Origin: Frankiaceae bacterium
GTDB taxonomy: Bacteria > Actinomycetota > Actinomycetes > JAFAQI01
DNA: 6,157 bases
Assembly (NCBI GenBank): GCA_030840615.1
Contig: JAVEEE010000039.1
Coordinates: 1-6,157 of the forward strand
Direction of reading: 5' to 3'
Each line of letters opens with the position of its first letter. The first letter of the stretch is position 1. Of the stretch, positions 1 to 5,248 are shown in pieces. The position numbers were made by a program, and so were the translations under genes. Below the pieces are notes generated by a model, which saw only the letters and a program-made list of their open reading frames with translations, did no database searches and was not told the DNA's origin.

Positions 1-582
1 GACGACCGGCCAGCCGGTGAGTGTCCCCGCGCCGGTGACTCCGAGGCTGACCGGGATGGAGGCGGGGTTGGGCGTGTGCACGAAGCCGGCGTCGACGAGT
101 CCGATGAACGCGATGAAGAGACCGATGCCGACGCTGATCGCCTGCTTCAACGGCAGCGGGATCGCGTCCATGATGATCTGCCGCAACCCGGTGACGACGA
201 GAAAACAGATGCCGAGGCCCTCGATGACGACGAGACCCATCGCGTCGGGCCACGACATCGTCGGCGCGATCTGAAACGCGACGACGCTGTCCAGGCCGAG
301 CCCGGCGGCGACCGCGAGTGGCAGGTTGCCGCCGACACCCATGATCAGGGTCATCACGCCGGCGATCAGCGCGGTCATCGCGGACAGCTGGGCGAAGTCG
401 AGCTGATGCCCGAACTTGTCGTGTCCCAACGACAAGATGATCGGGTTGAGCACGATGATGTAGGCCATCGTGAAGAACGTCGCGAGGCCCCCGCGTGCCT
501 CCCGCCCGATCGTCGTACCGCGCTCGTTGAGCTTGAAGTAACCGTCCAGTCCGGTGCCCGAAGTGGTTGCGGTCGCTGACAT
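1..582 (-). CDS. NCS2-family (AzgA-type) purine/nucleobase permease, N-terminal 194 residues, cut by window edge
   Basis: Inner-membrane permease expected to import purine bases such as hypoxanthine, guanine or adenine with cations. Only the first 194 codons are present; the frame is open through base 1, and the family usually has about 450-490 residues, so the missing part lies left of the window. Visible marks are a first helix with FFTMAYIIVLNP (residues 36-47), a second helix at about 64-83, the short re-entrant segment NLPLAVAAGLGLDSVVAFQ (86-104) that corresponds to the substrate-site region of AzgA/PbuG proteins, and the block MDAIPLPLKQAISVGIGLFI (138-157), highly typical of this subfamily. 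The start is the ATG at 580-582, supported by a GGGGAGG ribosome site 6 nt upstream. It diverges from the DUF2530 gene. Membership of the NCS2 AzgA branch is secure; the exact base transported is not determinable here. Confidence 0.93.
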   Translation of the reverse strand, partial: MSATATTSGTGLDGYFKLNERGTTIGREARGGLATFFTMAYIIVLNPIILSLGHDKFGHQLDFAQLSAMTALIAGVMTLIMGVGGNLPLAVAAGLGLDSVVAFQIAPTMSWPDAMGLVVIEGLGICFLVVTGLRQIIMDAIPLPLKQAISVGIGLFIAFIGLVDAGFVHTPNPASIPVSLGVTGAGTLTGWPVV

Positions 583-588
583 CCGTCG

Positions 589-595
589 CCTCCCC
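589..595 (-). promoter_or_regulatory. Strong Shine-Dalgarno for the NCS2 permease
   Basis: Minus-strand GGGGAGG lies 6 nt before the ATG at 582. It fixes the permease start and shows that this gene has a leadered mRNA, unlike its divergent neighbour. Confidence 0.8.
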
Positions 596-638
596 GATCC
601 GTCGGTGACGCCGGCAAGCCTGTCAGATAGCTGATCTC

Positions 639-644
639 TATCGT
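639..644 (+). promoter_or_regulatory. Putative -10 hexamer TATCGT for a leaderless DUF2530 mRNA
   Basis: TATCGT fits the actinobacterial TANNNT -10 pattern and ends exactly 7 nt before the ATG at 652, so transcription would begin at or next to the start codon. There is no Shine-Dalgarno sequence upstream of that ATG, as expected for a leaderless message. No convincing -35 is seen. Confidence 0.5.
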
Positions 645-651
645 TGTCGCC

Positions 652-879
652 ATGCCGAAAGTGCCGCGTCGCCCTGACCCGGAGCCACTCGAAACGGACG
701 ATCGTCCCGTTGTGGTCGTCGGGATGGTCCTGTGGGCGCTCGCATTCGTGGTGCTCGTGGTGTTCTTTCGGGACGACCTACGCCGGCACGACGCGAGCTG
801 GTGGCTCTGGGCGTGTGTGATCGGCGTCGCTCTCGGTCTCTACGGGCTGCGGTTCACATCGCGCCGGCAGCGCCGCTGA
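652..879 (+). CDS. DUF2530 family small membrane protein
   Basis: A 75-residue protein of unknown function, found in Actinomycetota. The N-terminus is short, charged and proline-rich and carries the typical EPLETDDRP stretch (residues 11-19). Two hydrophobic helices follow at about 19-39 and 49-66, the second containing SWWLWACVIGVALGLYG, the tryptophan- and glycine-rich signature of DUF2530. The C-terminus is strongly basic (RFTSRRQRR), which suggests a helical hairpin with both ends in the cytoplasm by the positive-inside rule. The start has no ribosome site but has a -10 hexamer 7 nt away, fitting leaderless translation. The stop lies 1 bp from the stop of the convergent DUF3027 gene. The family call is confident; its role is unknown, and any link to the adjacent purine permease rests on proximity only. 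Confidence 0.88.
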   Translation: MPKVPRRPDPEPLETDDRPVVVVGMVLWALAFVVLVVFFRDDLRRHDASWWLWACVIGVALGLYGLRFTSRRQRR

Positions 880-880
880 C

Positions 881-1699
881 TCAGGAGTGGCCGAACGGCT
901 CCGCGGTGTCGCCGTCGCCGACGGAGCCCGGCTCGTGTCCCAGCGGCCCACCGACGACGTCGATGCCGTATTCGTCGACCAGCGGCGGCGGCGGGCTCGG
1001 CGACGACGGCACGACAACCGCTTCCGAGTGCGCGCCGCAGCCATGGTCGACGGAAACGACCTTGCCGTCGTCCGGGGCGAACTCGTTGGCGCACGCACCG
1101 AACGCCTGCTTCAACGCACCGACCAGCGGCACGAAGAACCCGCAAGTCGCGCACGCCGCGGGCGCGGCGCGCGCGATGGGCGCCTCCGGACCCTGGTCGC
1201 CGACGTACCAGCGCTCGACGGCGTCGACCCTGCCATCGAAGGAGAGGACCCGTCGACGGCCGAGTCCGAGCTCGAACGCGACCTCGGCGGCCTCGGCGTC
1301 GTCGGTGGCGAAGAACGCCGGGACGAGTCGAGGGTCGTCGGCCTGGGTCGGCAGCAGATCGCCCACACCCAGGTCGCCCGGGCGCAAGCGCTCGCTCCAC
1401 GGCACCCAGGGAGGCGCGAGCAATGCGTCCTCGCCGGGCAGCAGGACGATCTCGTCGACCGTCGCGACCTTCGCCCGTGGCGCCCGGACCAGCGTGACGG
1501 CCCACCGCCAGCCGCGGTACGCCGGGTCGAGGGTCGCGAACAGGTGCGTCGCGACTCGCTCGTCGTCGGCCTCGACGCCGAGATGCTCGCCGACGAGGCC
1601 GGGGGCTTCCTCCTCCGCAGCCGCGCGCGCGACATCGACCGCCGCGGTCAGCAACGGGTCTGGGGCGGTGACGGTGCTCACCTCACCAGTGTCGCGCAT
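881..1699 (-). CDS. DUF3027 family protein with a Cys/His cluster
   Basis: Soluble protein of unknown function, conserved in Actinomycetota; about 272 residues from the ATG at 1697-1699. In-frame alternatives are TTG at 1705 and GTG at 1681; none has a well-spaced ribosome site, so the first residues are uncertain. Counting from the TTG, the family blocks are YRGWRWAVTLVRAP (63-76), LLPGEDALLAPPWVPWSERL (88-107), PGDLGVGDLLP (109-119), RVLSFDGR (152-159), and a C-terminal block with C185-x2-C188-G-F-F-V-P-L, C205-A-N-E and H221-G-C223-G-A-H226-S-E. The four cysteines and two histidines could form a zinc site; that is inference. No signal peptide or membrane helix is seen. The last ~45 residues are proline-, glycine- and acid-rich and look disordered. 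The gene is convergent with DUF2530 (1-bp gap) and divergent from the MFS gene (42 bp). Confidence 0.88.
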   Translation of the reverse strand: MRDTGEVSTVTAPDPLLTAAVDVARAAAEEEAPGLVGEHLGVEADDERVATHLFATLDPAYRGWRWAVTLVRAPRAKVATVDEIVLLPGEDALLAPPWVPWSERLRPGDLGVGDLLPTQADDPRLVPAFFATDDAEAAEVAFELGLGRRRVLSFDGRVDAVERWYVGDQGPEAPIARAAPAACATCGFFVPLVGALKQAFGACANEFAPDDGKVVSVDHGCGAHSEAVVVPSSPSPPPPLVDEYGIDVVGGPLGHEPGSVGDGDTAEPFGHS

Positions 1700-1741
1700 C
1701 AGCAACCCGCAGGAGGCCTCGGTTCGTAGAAGACTGGCGCC
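1700..1741. promoter_or_regulatory. 42-bp divergent start region between the DUF3027 and MFS genes
   Basis: This very short region must serve two divergent transcripts, so their promoters are likely to overlap each other or the coding ends. No exact TANNNT hexamer is visible; the nearest candidates are TAGAAG on plus (1727-1732) and TACGAA on minus, both imperfect. It holds an 8-bp perfect palindrome GAGGCCTC (1713-1720) and an AGGAGG (1711-1716) that is 25 nt from the MFS start, too far to act as its ribosome site. Confidence 0.35.
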
Positions 1742-3097
1742 ATGGTGACCGAGGGCGAGGAGCGACCCGCCCAGCCGCAGGTGCGCTCAGCCGCCTGGGG
1801 CTTCGTCCTCGCGGTCCTCCATTCCCTTCGGTCCGGCGTACGGCGACTCCAGCGGTGGAACGGCGGCCGGGGCGCGAAGGAGTCGGGGCTCGCGCGCCTC
1901 GTCGAGGTGCACGCGCTGCACGCGGGAGGCGACGCGACCGTCGCGGTCGCGCTGGCGGGAACGCTGTTCTTCAGCGCGCCGACCGATCAGGCGCGAGGCC
2001 GGCTCGCCCTCTACCTGCTGATCACGATGGCGCCGTTTGCCGTCGTGGCGCCGCTGCTCGGACCGTTGCTGGACCGTTTTCAGCACGGCCGCCGGCTCGC
2101 GCTCGCATTGGCGATGTGGGCCGGTGGCGTCCTGGCCTTGGTCATCGGTCACAACGTCGGCAGCGGCACGGCCCATGCGCTCGCGCTTTATCCGGCCGCA
2201 CTCGGGGTGCTGATTGCCGGCAAGACCTACGGCATCGCCCGCGCCGCCGCCGTCCCCCGGCTGCTGCCGGACGGCATGACACTCGTCCAGGCGAACTCCC
2301 GGCTCACCATCGTCGGCGTCATCACACCGGCGCTGGTCGGAGGCGTCGCCGTGGCCCTGACCCAACTGTTCGGCTCCCTCACTGCTCTACGGCTCGGGAC
2401 CGCCCTCTACGTGCTCGCCGGCGTCCTCGCGTTGCGGCTGCCGCGCTTCGCCGACGGCGGAGCCGCGGCACACACCGAGGAGCAGGCGGCCGGACGCGGG
2501 CTGCTGCGCCTGTCCAACGTCGAGACCGAGGTTGTCCGCGCCCTTCGGCTGGCGGCGACGCTGCGCTGGCTGGCCGGCTTCCTCCTTCTCTACGGCGCTT
2601 TCGTGCTGCGAACGCACAAGCTCTCCGGCTTGTCGCACAACCTCTCCCTCGGTGCGCTCGCGGTCGGCATCGGTGTCGGCAACCTGGCCGGCACCGCGTT
2701 TGCCGCTCGGGTGGCGTCCGGCACGAGCCGCCGAGCCGCCCCGCCGATGCTCGCGGTCGTCGCCGCCGCTTCGCTCTACACCGCCATCGACTTCGGGCTC
2801 GGGAGCGTCATCCTCATGGCCGTTGTGTCGTCAGCGGCGGCGGCGATGGCAAAGCTGCGGCTCGACGCGACGATTCAGCAACGCGTCCCCGACGAGGTGC
2901 GCACGTCGACGTTCGCCCGCTCCGAGACCGCCCTGCAGCTGGCATGGGTGGCCGGCGGCGCGATCGGCATCGTCCTGCCCACCACACCGATCGTCGGCTT
3001 CCTCGTTGCGACCGTAGTGCTCACCGGCGGGCTCGCGATCGTCCTCGGATGGTCGCCGACGCGCACCTCGGGCCGCAGCCGCAGCAGCAGCGGCTAG
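1742..3097 (+). CDS. MFS transporter, actinobacterial conserved type, substrate unknown
   Basis: A 451-residue integral membrane protein, probably a secondary transporter. A basic, non-hydrophobic N-terminus of about 50 residues precedes roughly 12 hydrophobic helices in two halves, separated by a polar linker at about 236-262 (GGAAAHTEEQAAGRG). After the second helix there is a motif-A-like loop, G107-x3-D111-R112-F-Q-H-G116-R117-R118, with two more residues than the canonical G-x-L-a-D-r-x-G-r-r. Other marked loops are GKTYGIARAAAVPRLLPD (160-177) and KLRLDATIQQRVPDEVRTST (371-390). These resemble the MFS relative found beside DUF3027 and cspB in other actinobacteria (my recollection of Rv0876c-like proteins). 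No Shine-Dalgarno precedes the ATG; a GTG follows immediately as second codon. The tail is Ser/Arg-rich, and the TAG stop overlaps the stop of the convergent csp gene. Substrate and direction of transport cannot be told. Confidence 0.85.
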   Translation: MVTEGEERPAQPQVRSAAWGFVLAVLHSLRSGVRRLQRWNGGRGAKESGLARLVEVHALHAGGDATVAVALAGTLFFSAPTDQARGRLALYLLITMAPFAVVAPLLGPLLDRFQHGRRLALALAMWAGGVLALVIGHNVGSGTAHALALYPAALGVLIAGKTYGIARAAAVPRLLPDGMTLVQANSRLTIVGVITPALVGGVAVALTQLFGSLTALRLGTALYVLAGVLALRLPRFADGGAAAHTEEQAAGRGLLRLSNVETEVVRALRLAATLRWLAGFLLLYGAFVLRTHKLSGLSHNLSLGALAVGIGVGNLAGTAFAARVASGTSRRAAPPMLAVVAAASLYTAIDFGLGSVILMAVVSSAAAAMAKLRLDATIQQRVPDEVRTSTFARSETALQLAWVAGGAIGIVLPTTPIVGFLVATVVLTGGLAIVLGWSPTRTSGRSRSSSG

Positions 3098-3477
3098 GAC
3101 TCGAGCTCGTTGGCGACGGCGCGCACGACCTCGGCGATGCGATGGGCGGACCGCTTCTCCGGGTAGCGGCCGCGGCGCAGGTCGGGCTGGATCTTCGCCT
3201 CGAGCAGCTTGATCATGTCGTCGACGACGCCATGCAGTTCCTCAGCCGGACGGCGGGTGGTCTGTGCGAGCGTGGGCAGCGGATCGAGGATCCGAACCGA
3301 GAGGGCCTGTTCACCCCGCCGACCCTCGGCGACGCCGAACTCCACCCGCTGACCCGGCTTGAGCTCTGCCCCGGCAGGCAGCGCCGACGCGTGGACATAG
3401 ACGTCCCCGCCGTCGTCGCGGGACAGGAAGCCGAAGCCCTTGTCCACGTCGAACCACTTGACCTTGCCGCTCGGCAC
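3094..3477 (-). CDS. cspB: Cold-shock-domain protein with C-terminal extension (CspB type)
   Basis: A single-stranded nucleic-acid-binding protein, likely an RNA chaperone, of 127 residues. Residues 1-65 form the cold-shock domain: PSGKVKWFDVDKGFGFL carries RNP1 (KGFGFL, 13-18), and DVYVHASAL (25-33) is RNP2. The remaining ~60 residues are a tail absent from classical 66-70-residue Csp proteins: PAEELHGVVDDMIKLLEAKI (77-96), then QPDLRRGRYPEKRSAHRIAE and VVRAVANELES. This matches the long actinobacterial type such as mycobacterial CspB (Rv0871, from memory). I chose the GTG at 3475-3477 because CGGAG lies 6 nt upstream and PSGKVKWF normally directly follows the start. The longer frame from the GTG at 3528 would begin directly after the proposed -10 and is unlikely. 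Convergent with the MFS gene, sharing a CTAG; divergent from DUF3352. Confidence 0.93.
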   Translation of the reverse strand: MPSGKVKWFDVDKGFGFLSRDDGGDVYVHASALPAGAELKPGQRVEFGVAEGRRGEQALSVRILDPLPTLAQTTRRPAEELHGVVDDMIKLLEAKIQPDLRRGRYPEKRSAHRIAEVVRAVANELES

Positions 3478-3483
3478 CGCGCG

Positions 3484-3488
3484 CTCCG
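3484..3488 (-). promoter_or_regulatory. Ribosome binding site that decides the csp start
   Basis: Minus-strand CGGAG with a 6-nt spacer to the GTG at 3477. It favours the 127-residue product over the 144-residue reading. Confidence 0.6.
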
Positions 3489-3504
3489 TCGTCTGCAGGG
3501 TTGC

Positions 3505-3521
3505 TCGTCGTCGGACGACGA
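3505..3521. repeat. 17-bp inverted repeat in the csp 5' leader
   Basis: TCGTCGT (3505-3511), CGG, ACGACGA (3515-3521) is a perfect inverted repeat with 7-bp arms and a 3-nt loop. If csp transcription starts about 7 nt after the TAACCT hexamer, the repeat lies at the very 5' end of the csp leader, some 27 nt before the start codon. It could act as an RNA hairpin or as a DNA operator; its function is inferred only. Confidence 0.4.
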
Positions 3522-3528
3522 CAGTCAC

Positions 3529-3534
3529 AGGTTA
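3529..3534 (-). promoter_or_regulatory. Putative -10 hexamer TAACCT for csp
   Basis: Minus-strand TAACCT matches TANNNT and is identical to the hexamer before larE at 6090-6095. A start about 7 nt downstream would give a leader of roughly 45 nt that includes the inverted repeat at 3505-3521. A -35 is not clear. Confidence 0.45.
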
Positions 3535-3542
3535 TCTGCCAC

Positions 3543-3557
3543 GGCCCGCGACGGGCC
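3543..3557. repeat. 15-bp inverted repeat GGCCCG-CGA-CGGGCC in the csp/DUF3352 intergenic region
   Basis: A perfect inverted repeat with 6-bp arms and a 3-nt centre, located upstream of the proposed csp -10, near where a -35 or operator would sit, and about 50 bp before the DUF3352 start. Short G+C palindromes arise easily by chance in DNA of this composition, so a regulatory role is only a possibility. Confidence 0.3.
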
Positions 3558-3587
3558 TGCGCATTTCTGCCACGATGCCCCTGACCC

Positions 3588-3594
3588 GAGGAGG
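3588..3594 (+). promoter_or_regulatory. Shine-Dalgarno for the DUF3352 gene
   Basis: GAGGAGG is a strong anti-16S match but sits 11 nt before the GTG at 3606, longer than the usual 5-9 nt. No other in-frame start lies closer, so the GTG remains the best choice. Confidence 0.6.
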
Positions 3595-3605
3595 CTGCGC
3601 GGCCC

Positions 3606-5240
3606 GTGCCTGATTCCACCGAGACCATCTCGAGCGACGAATCCCCGCGACAGCTGCCCCGGCAGCTCGGACCACGAGCTCGTACGGCGGGCGCCCGGGC
3701 AACGGCGATGACGGCCGCGCTGTCGCTGGTGCTCGCCGGCGGTGTCGTCACGGCGGCGTACCGCTCGTTTCGCACCACGACCGCGCCGGCCGCGCTGATC
3801 CCATCGTCCGCCTTCGCTGCGCTCACGATCGACCTCAGCGCGCCCGACGGCCAGGCTGCGGCGCTGAGCACGTTTGCCGACCACTTCCCGGGCTCGCCGA
3901 CTCGCACCGGCGACGGCTCCGCGGTCGACCGGCTGCTCCGCGCGGCGTTCCACGACAGCCAGGATCCGCACCTCGACTACGACAAGGACGTCAAGCCCTG
4001 GCTGGGAGATCATCTTGCGGCCGCCGGGTGGATCGACGGCGACAACCACCCCCGGGCCGAATACATCGTCGAGGTCCGCGACGAGGACGCGGCGCGCAAT
4101 GCTCTCGAGAAGCTCAGCGCGGCCACGGGTGGCTCACCGCCCGGCTTCGTGATGGCCCACGGCTATGCGGTGCTCGCCGACACCACGGCGCAGGCGCGCG
4201 AGGCGGTGAGCGCCGCCGACGCGTCGGCGCTGGCGGGCGACGGTCACTTCAGCGGTGACGTCGACCGGTTGCCTTCGGGCGAACCGGTCGTGGGCTGGCT
4301 CGACGGTCCCGGCGTCAAGCAAGCCCTCGGGTCGGCTCTGGGGCCGGACGCGAAAGACCTGCTCGGTTCGGCCGGGATGTTCGGCGGGACCGGCGTGTTC
4401 GGTTTCTCACCCAGCGCTGCCTTCAAGGGGCGCGTAGCTGCGGGCATCCGCTTCGCCGACAACTACGCGCAGCTCGATGTGCTGCAGATCGGCGCTGCTG
4501 CGCCGAGCACGTCCGCGTCCAGCCGCCTCACCGACCTGCCGGCAGGCACCATCGGTGCCCTCGAGATCGGCGATCCGGGACCGCTCGTCGACGGTGTGAC
4601 CGCGCTGTTGAAAACGTTCGCCGGCTTCGGTGGCGTCAGTGTGAATGCCTGCGCGAGCACCGGAAACCTCGGTCCGGCTTCGGCGCAGCCGGGTGGCTAC
4701 TCCTCCGACCTGTCCTGCAGTTTCGACCCGCCGCCGCCACTGGACCCCTTCGAGGAGTTCACGAAAGCGACCGGTCTGACGCTTCCGGACGACGTGAAGG
4801 CGCTGCTGGGTGACGGCACCGTGATCGTCTACGGCGGTGTCGAGCTGGGCGGCCTGCCGGATGTCGCGATCCGCTCCCATCCCACCAACCTCGCCGCGGC
4901 CCGCGACCTCGCTCAGCGTTTCGCCGACACTGTCGAGCGCGCTACCGGCTTCCACGTCGTCGTCGAGACTGCGGGCGACGACCTCGTGCTTGCGAGCTCG
5001 TCGAGCTACGCCGAGTCGATCCGCGCAAAGGGTTCGCTCGGCGACCAGCGACGAGCGACGACTGCTCTCGGCGACATCCCTGCGGAGGTCGCCGTCGCGG
5101 GCTACATCGACCTCTCGCGGATCTGGCCGCTAGCCGGCGGTGACGTGCCGGCCGAGGTCCGTCACCTCGAGGCCATCGGGTTCTGGGGCGACGTCGCGGG
5201 AGCGGTGCAGCACCTGCAGCTGCGCGTCGTCGTCGGCTGA
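3606..5240 (+). CDS. DUF3352 family membrane-anchored extracytoplasmic protein
   Basis: A 544-residue protein of unknown function. The N-terminal ~30 residues are polar and basic (RQLGPRARTAGARA), followed by one hydrophobic helix at about 33-52 (TAMTAALSLVLAGGVVTAAY) without a clear cleavage or lipobox site, so it is probably anchored by this helix with a large domain outside the membrane. The domain begins with IPSSAFAALTIDLSAPDGQ (65-83), the characteristic opening of DUF3352 proteins, then D-Y-D-K-D-V-K-P-W-L-G-D at 124-135. LPAGTIGALEIGDPG (311-325) and LTLPDDVKALLGDGTVIVYG (391-410) are the repeated half-domain features of the family. Only two cysteines, C349 and C371, occur, both in a Gly/Ser/Pro-rich loop; a disulfide is plausible. 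The gene starts with GTG, diverges from csp and converges on larE with a 5-bp gap. The family call is good; the role is unknown. Confidence 0.83.
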   Translation: MPDSTETISSDESPRQLPRQLGPRARTAGARATAMTAALSLVLAGGVVTAAYRSFRTTTAPAALIPSSAFAALTIDLSAPDGQAAALSTFADHFPGSPTRTGDGSAVDRLLRAAFHDSQDPHLDYDKDVKPWLGDHLAAAGWIDGDNHPRAEYIVEVRDEDAARNALEKLSAATGGSPPGFVMAHGYAVLADTTAQAREAVSAADASALAGDGHFSGDVDRLPSGEPVVGWLDGPGVKQALGSALGPDAKDLLGSAGMFGGTGVFGFSPSAAFKGRVAAGIRFADNYAQLDVLQIGAAAPSTSASSRLTDLPAGTIGALEIGDPGPLVDGVTALLKTFAGFGGVSVNACASTGNLGPASAQPGGYSSDLSCSFDPPPPLDPFEEFTKATGLTLPDDVKALLGDGTVIVYGGVELGGLPDVAIRSHPTNLAAARDLAQRFADTVERATGFHVVVETAGDDLVLASSSSYAESIRAKGSLGDQRRATTALGDIPAEVAVAGYIDLSRIWPLAGGDVPAEVRHLEAIGFWGDVAGAVQHLQLRVVVG

Positions 5241-5248
5241 GCGGCTCA
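5238..5248. repeat. 11-bp palindrome TGAGC-G-GCTCA containing both convergent stop codons
   Basis: The TGA of the DUF3352 gene (5238-5240) and the TGA of larE (TCA at 5246-5248 on plus) form the outer ends of a perfect 5-bp-arm inverted repeat around one G. It is too short, and lacks a T-run, to be called a terminator; it is noted as the only structure in this junction. Confidence 0.4.

Larger units (their letters stand above)
583..651. promoter_or_regulatory. 69-bp divergent promoter region between the permease and DUF2530 genes
   Basis: Both transcripts must start here. The part nearest the DUF2530 gene (623-644) is an A+T-richer pocket in an otherwise G+C-rich region. It contains several overlapping short inverted repeats, the clearest being GATAG (626-630), 7 nt, CTATC (638-642). 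The right arm overlaps the proposed DUF2530 -10 hexamer at 639-644, so a protein bound there could block that promoter. A -10 for the permease is not clear. The region is too short and lacks the conserved core expected of a purine riboswitch. Confidence 0.45.

Noticed and set aside
76..579. 167-codon plus-strand open frame opposite the permease
   Set aside because: Composition is Arg/Asp/His-rich and without membrane segments, whereas the minus frame reads a clear NCS2 permease that runs off the edge.
583..651. Purine riboswitch upstream of the permease
   Set aside because: Only 69 bp are available between two divergent starts, and the expected three-helix junction core is not visible.
1711..1716. 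AGGAGG as the MFS ribosome site
   Set aside because: It is 25 nt before the ATG at 1742, and no in-frame start codon lies at the proper distance.
887..1729. 280-codon plus-strand open frame opposite DUF3027
   Set aside because: Arg/Asp-rich, no motif, fully antisense to DUF3027. Long open antisense frames are expected when third positions are G or C.
732..1748. 338-codon plus-strand open frame opposite DUF3027
   Set aside because: Ser/Thr/Ala/Pro-rich with no domain; the opposite strand encodes all DUF3027 motifs. It is an antisense shadow.
3067..3094. GCAGC-type short tandem repeat at the end of the MFS gene
   Set aside because: A few imperfect GCAGC/AGC units encoding an Arg/Ser tail; too short and irregular to be a meaningful repeat.
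3478..3528. Extra 17 N-terminal codons for csp (start at 3528)
   Set aside because: The GTG at 3528 immediately follows the proposed -10, lacks a ribosome site, and would add residues in front of PSGKVKWF, where the family normally begins.
1855..3711. 618-codon plus-strand open frame
   Set aside because: It runs through the MFS gene in another frame and across csp antisense, with an Arg/Pro/Ala-rich composition typical of shadow frames in G+C-rich DNA. The MFS and csp frames have recognisable family motifs.
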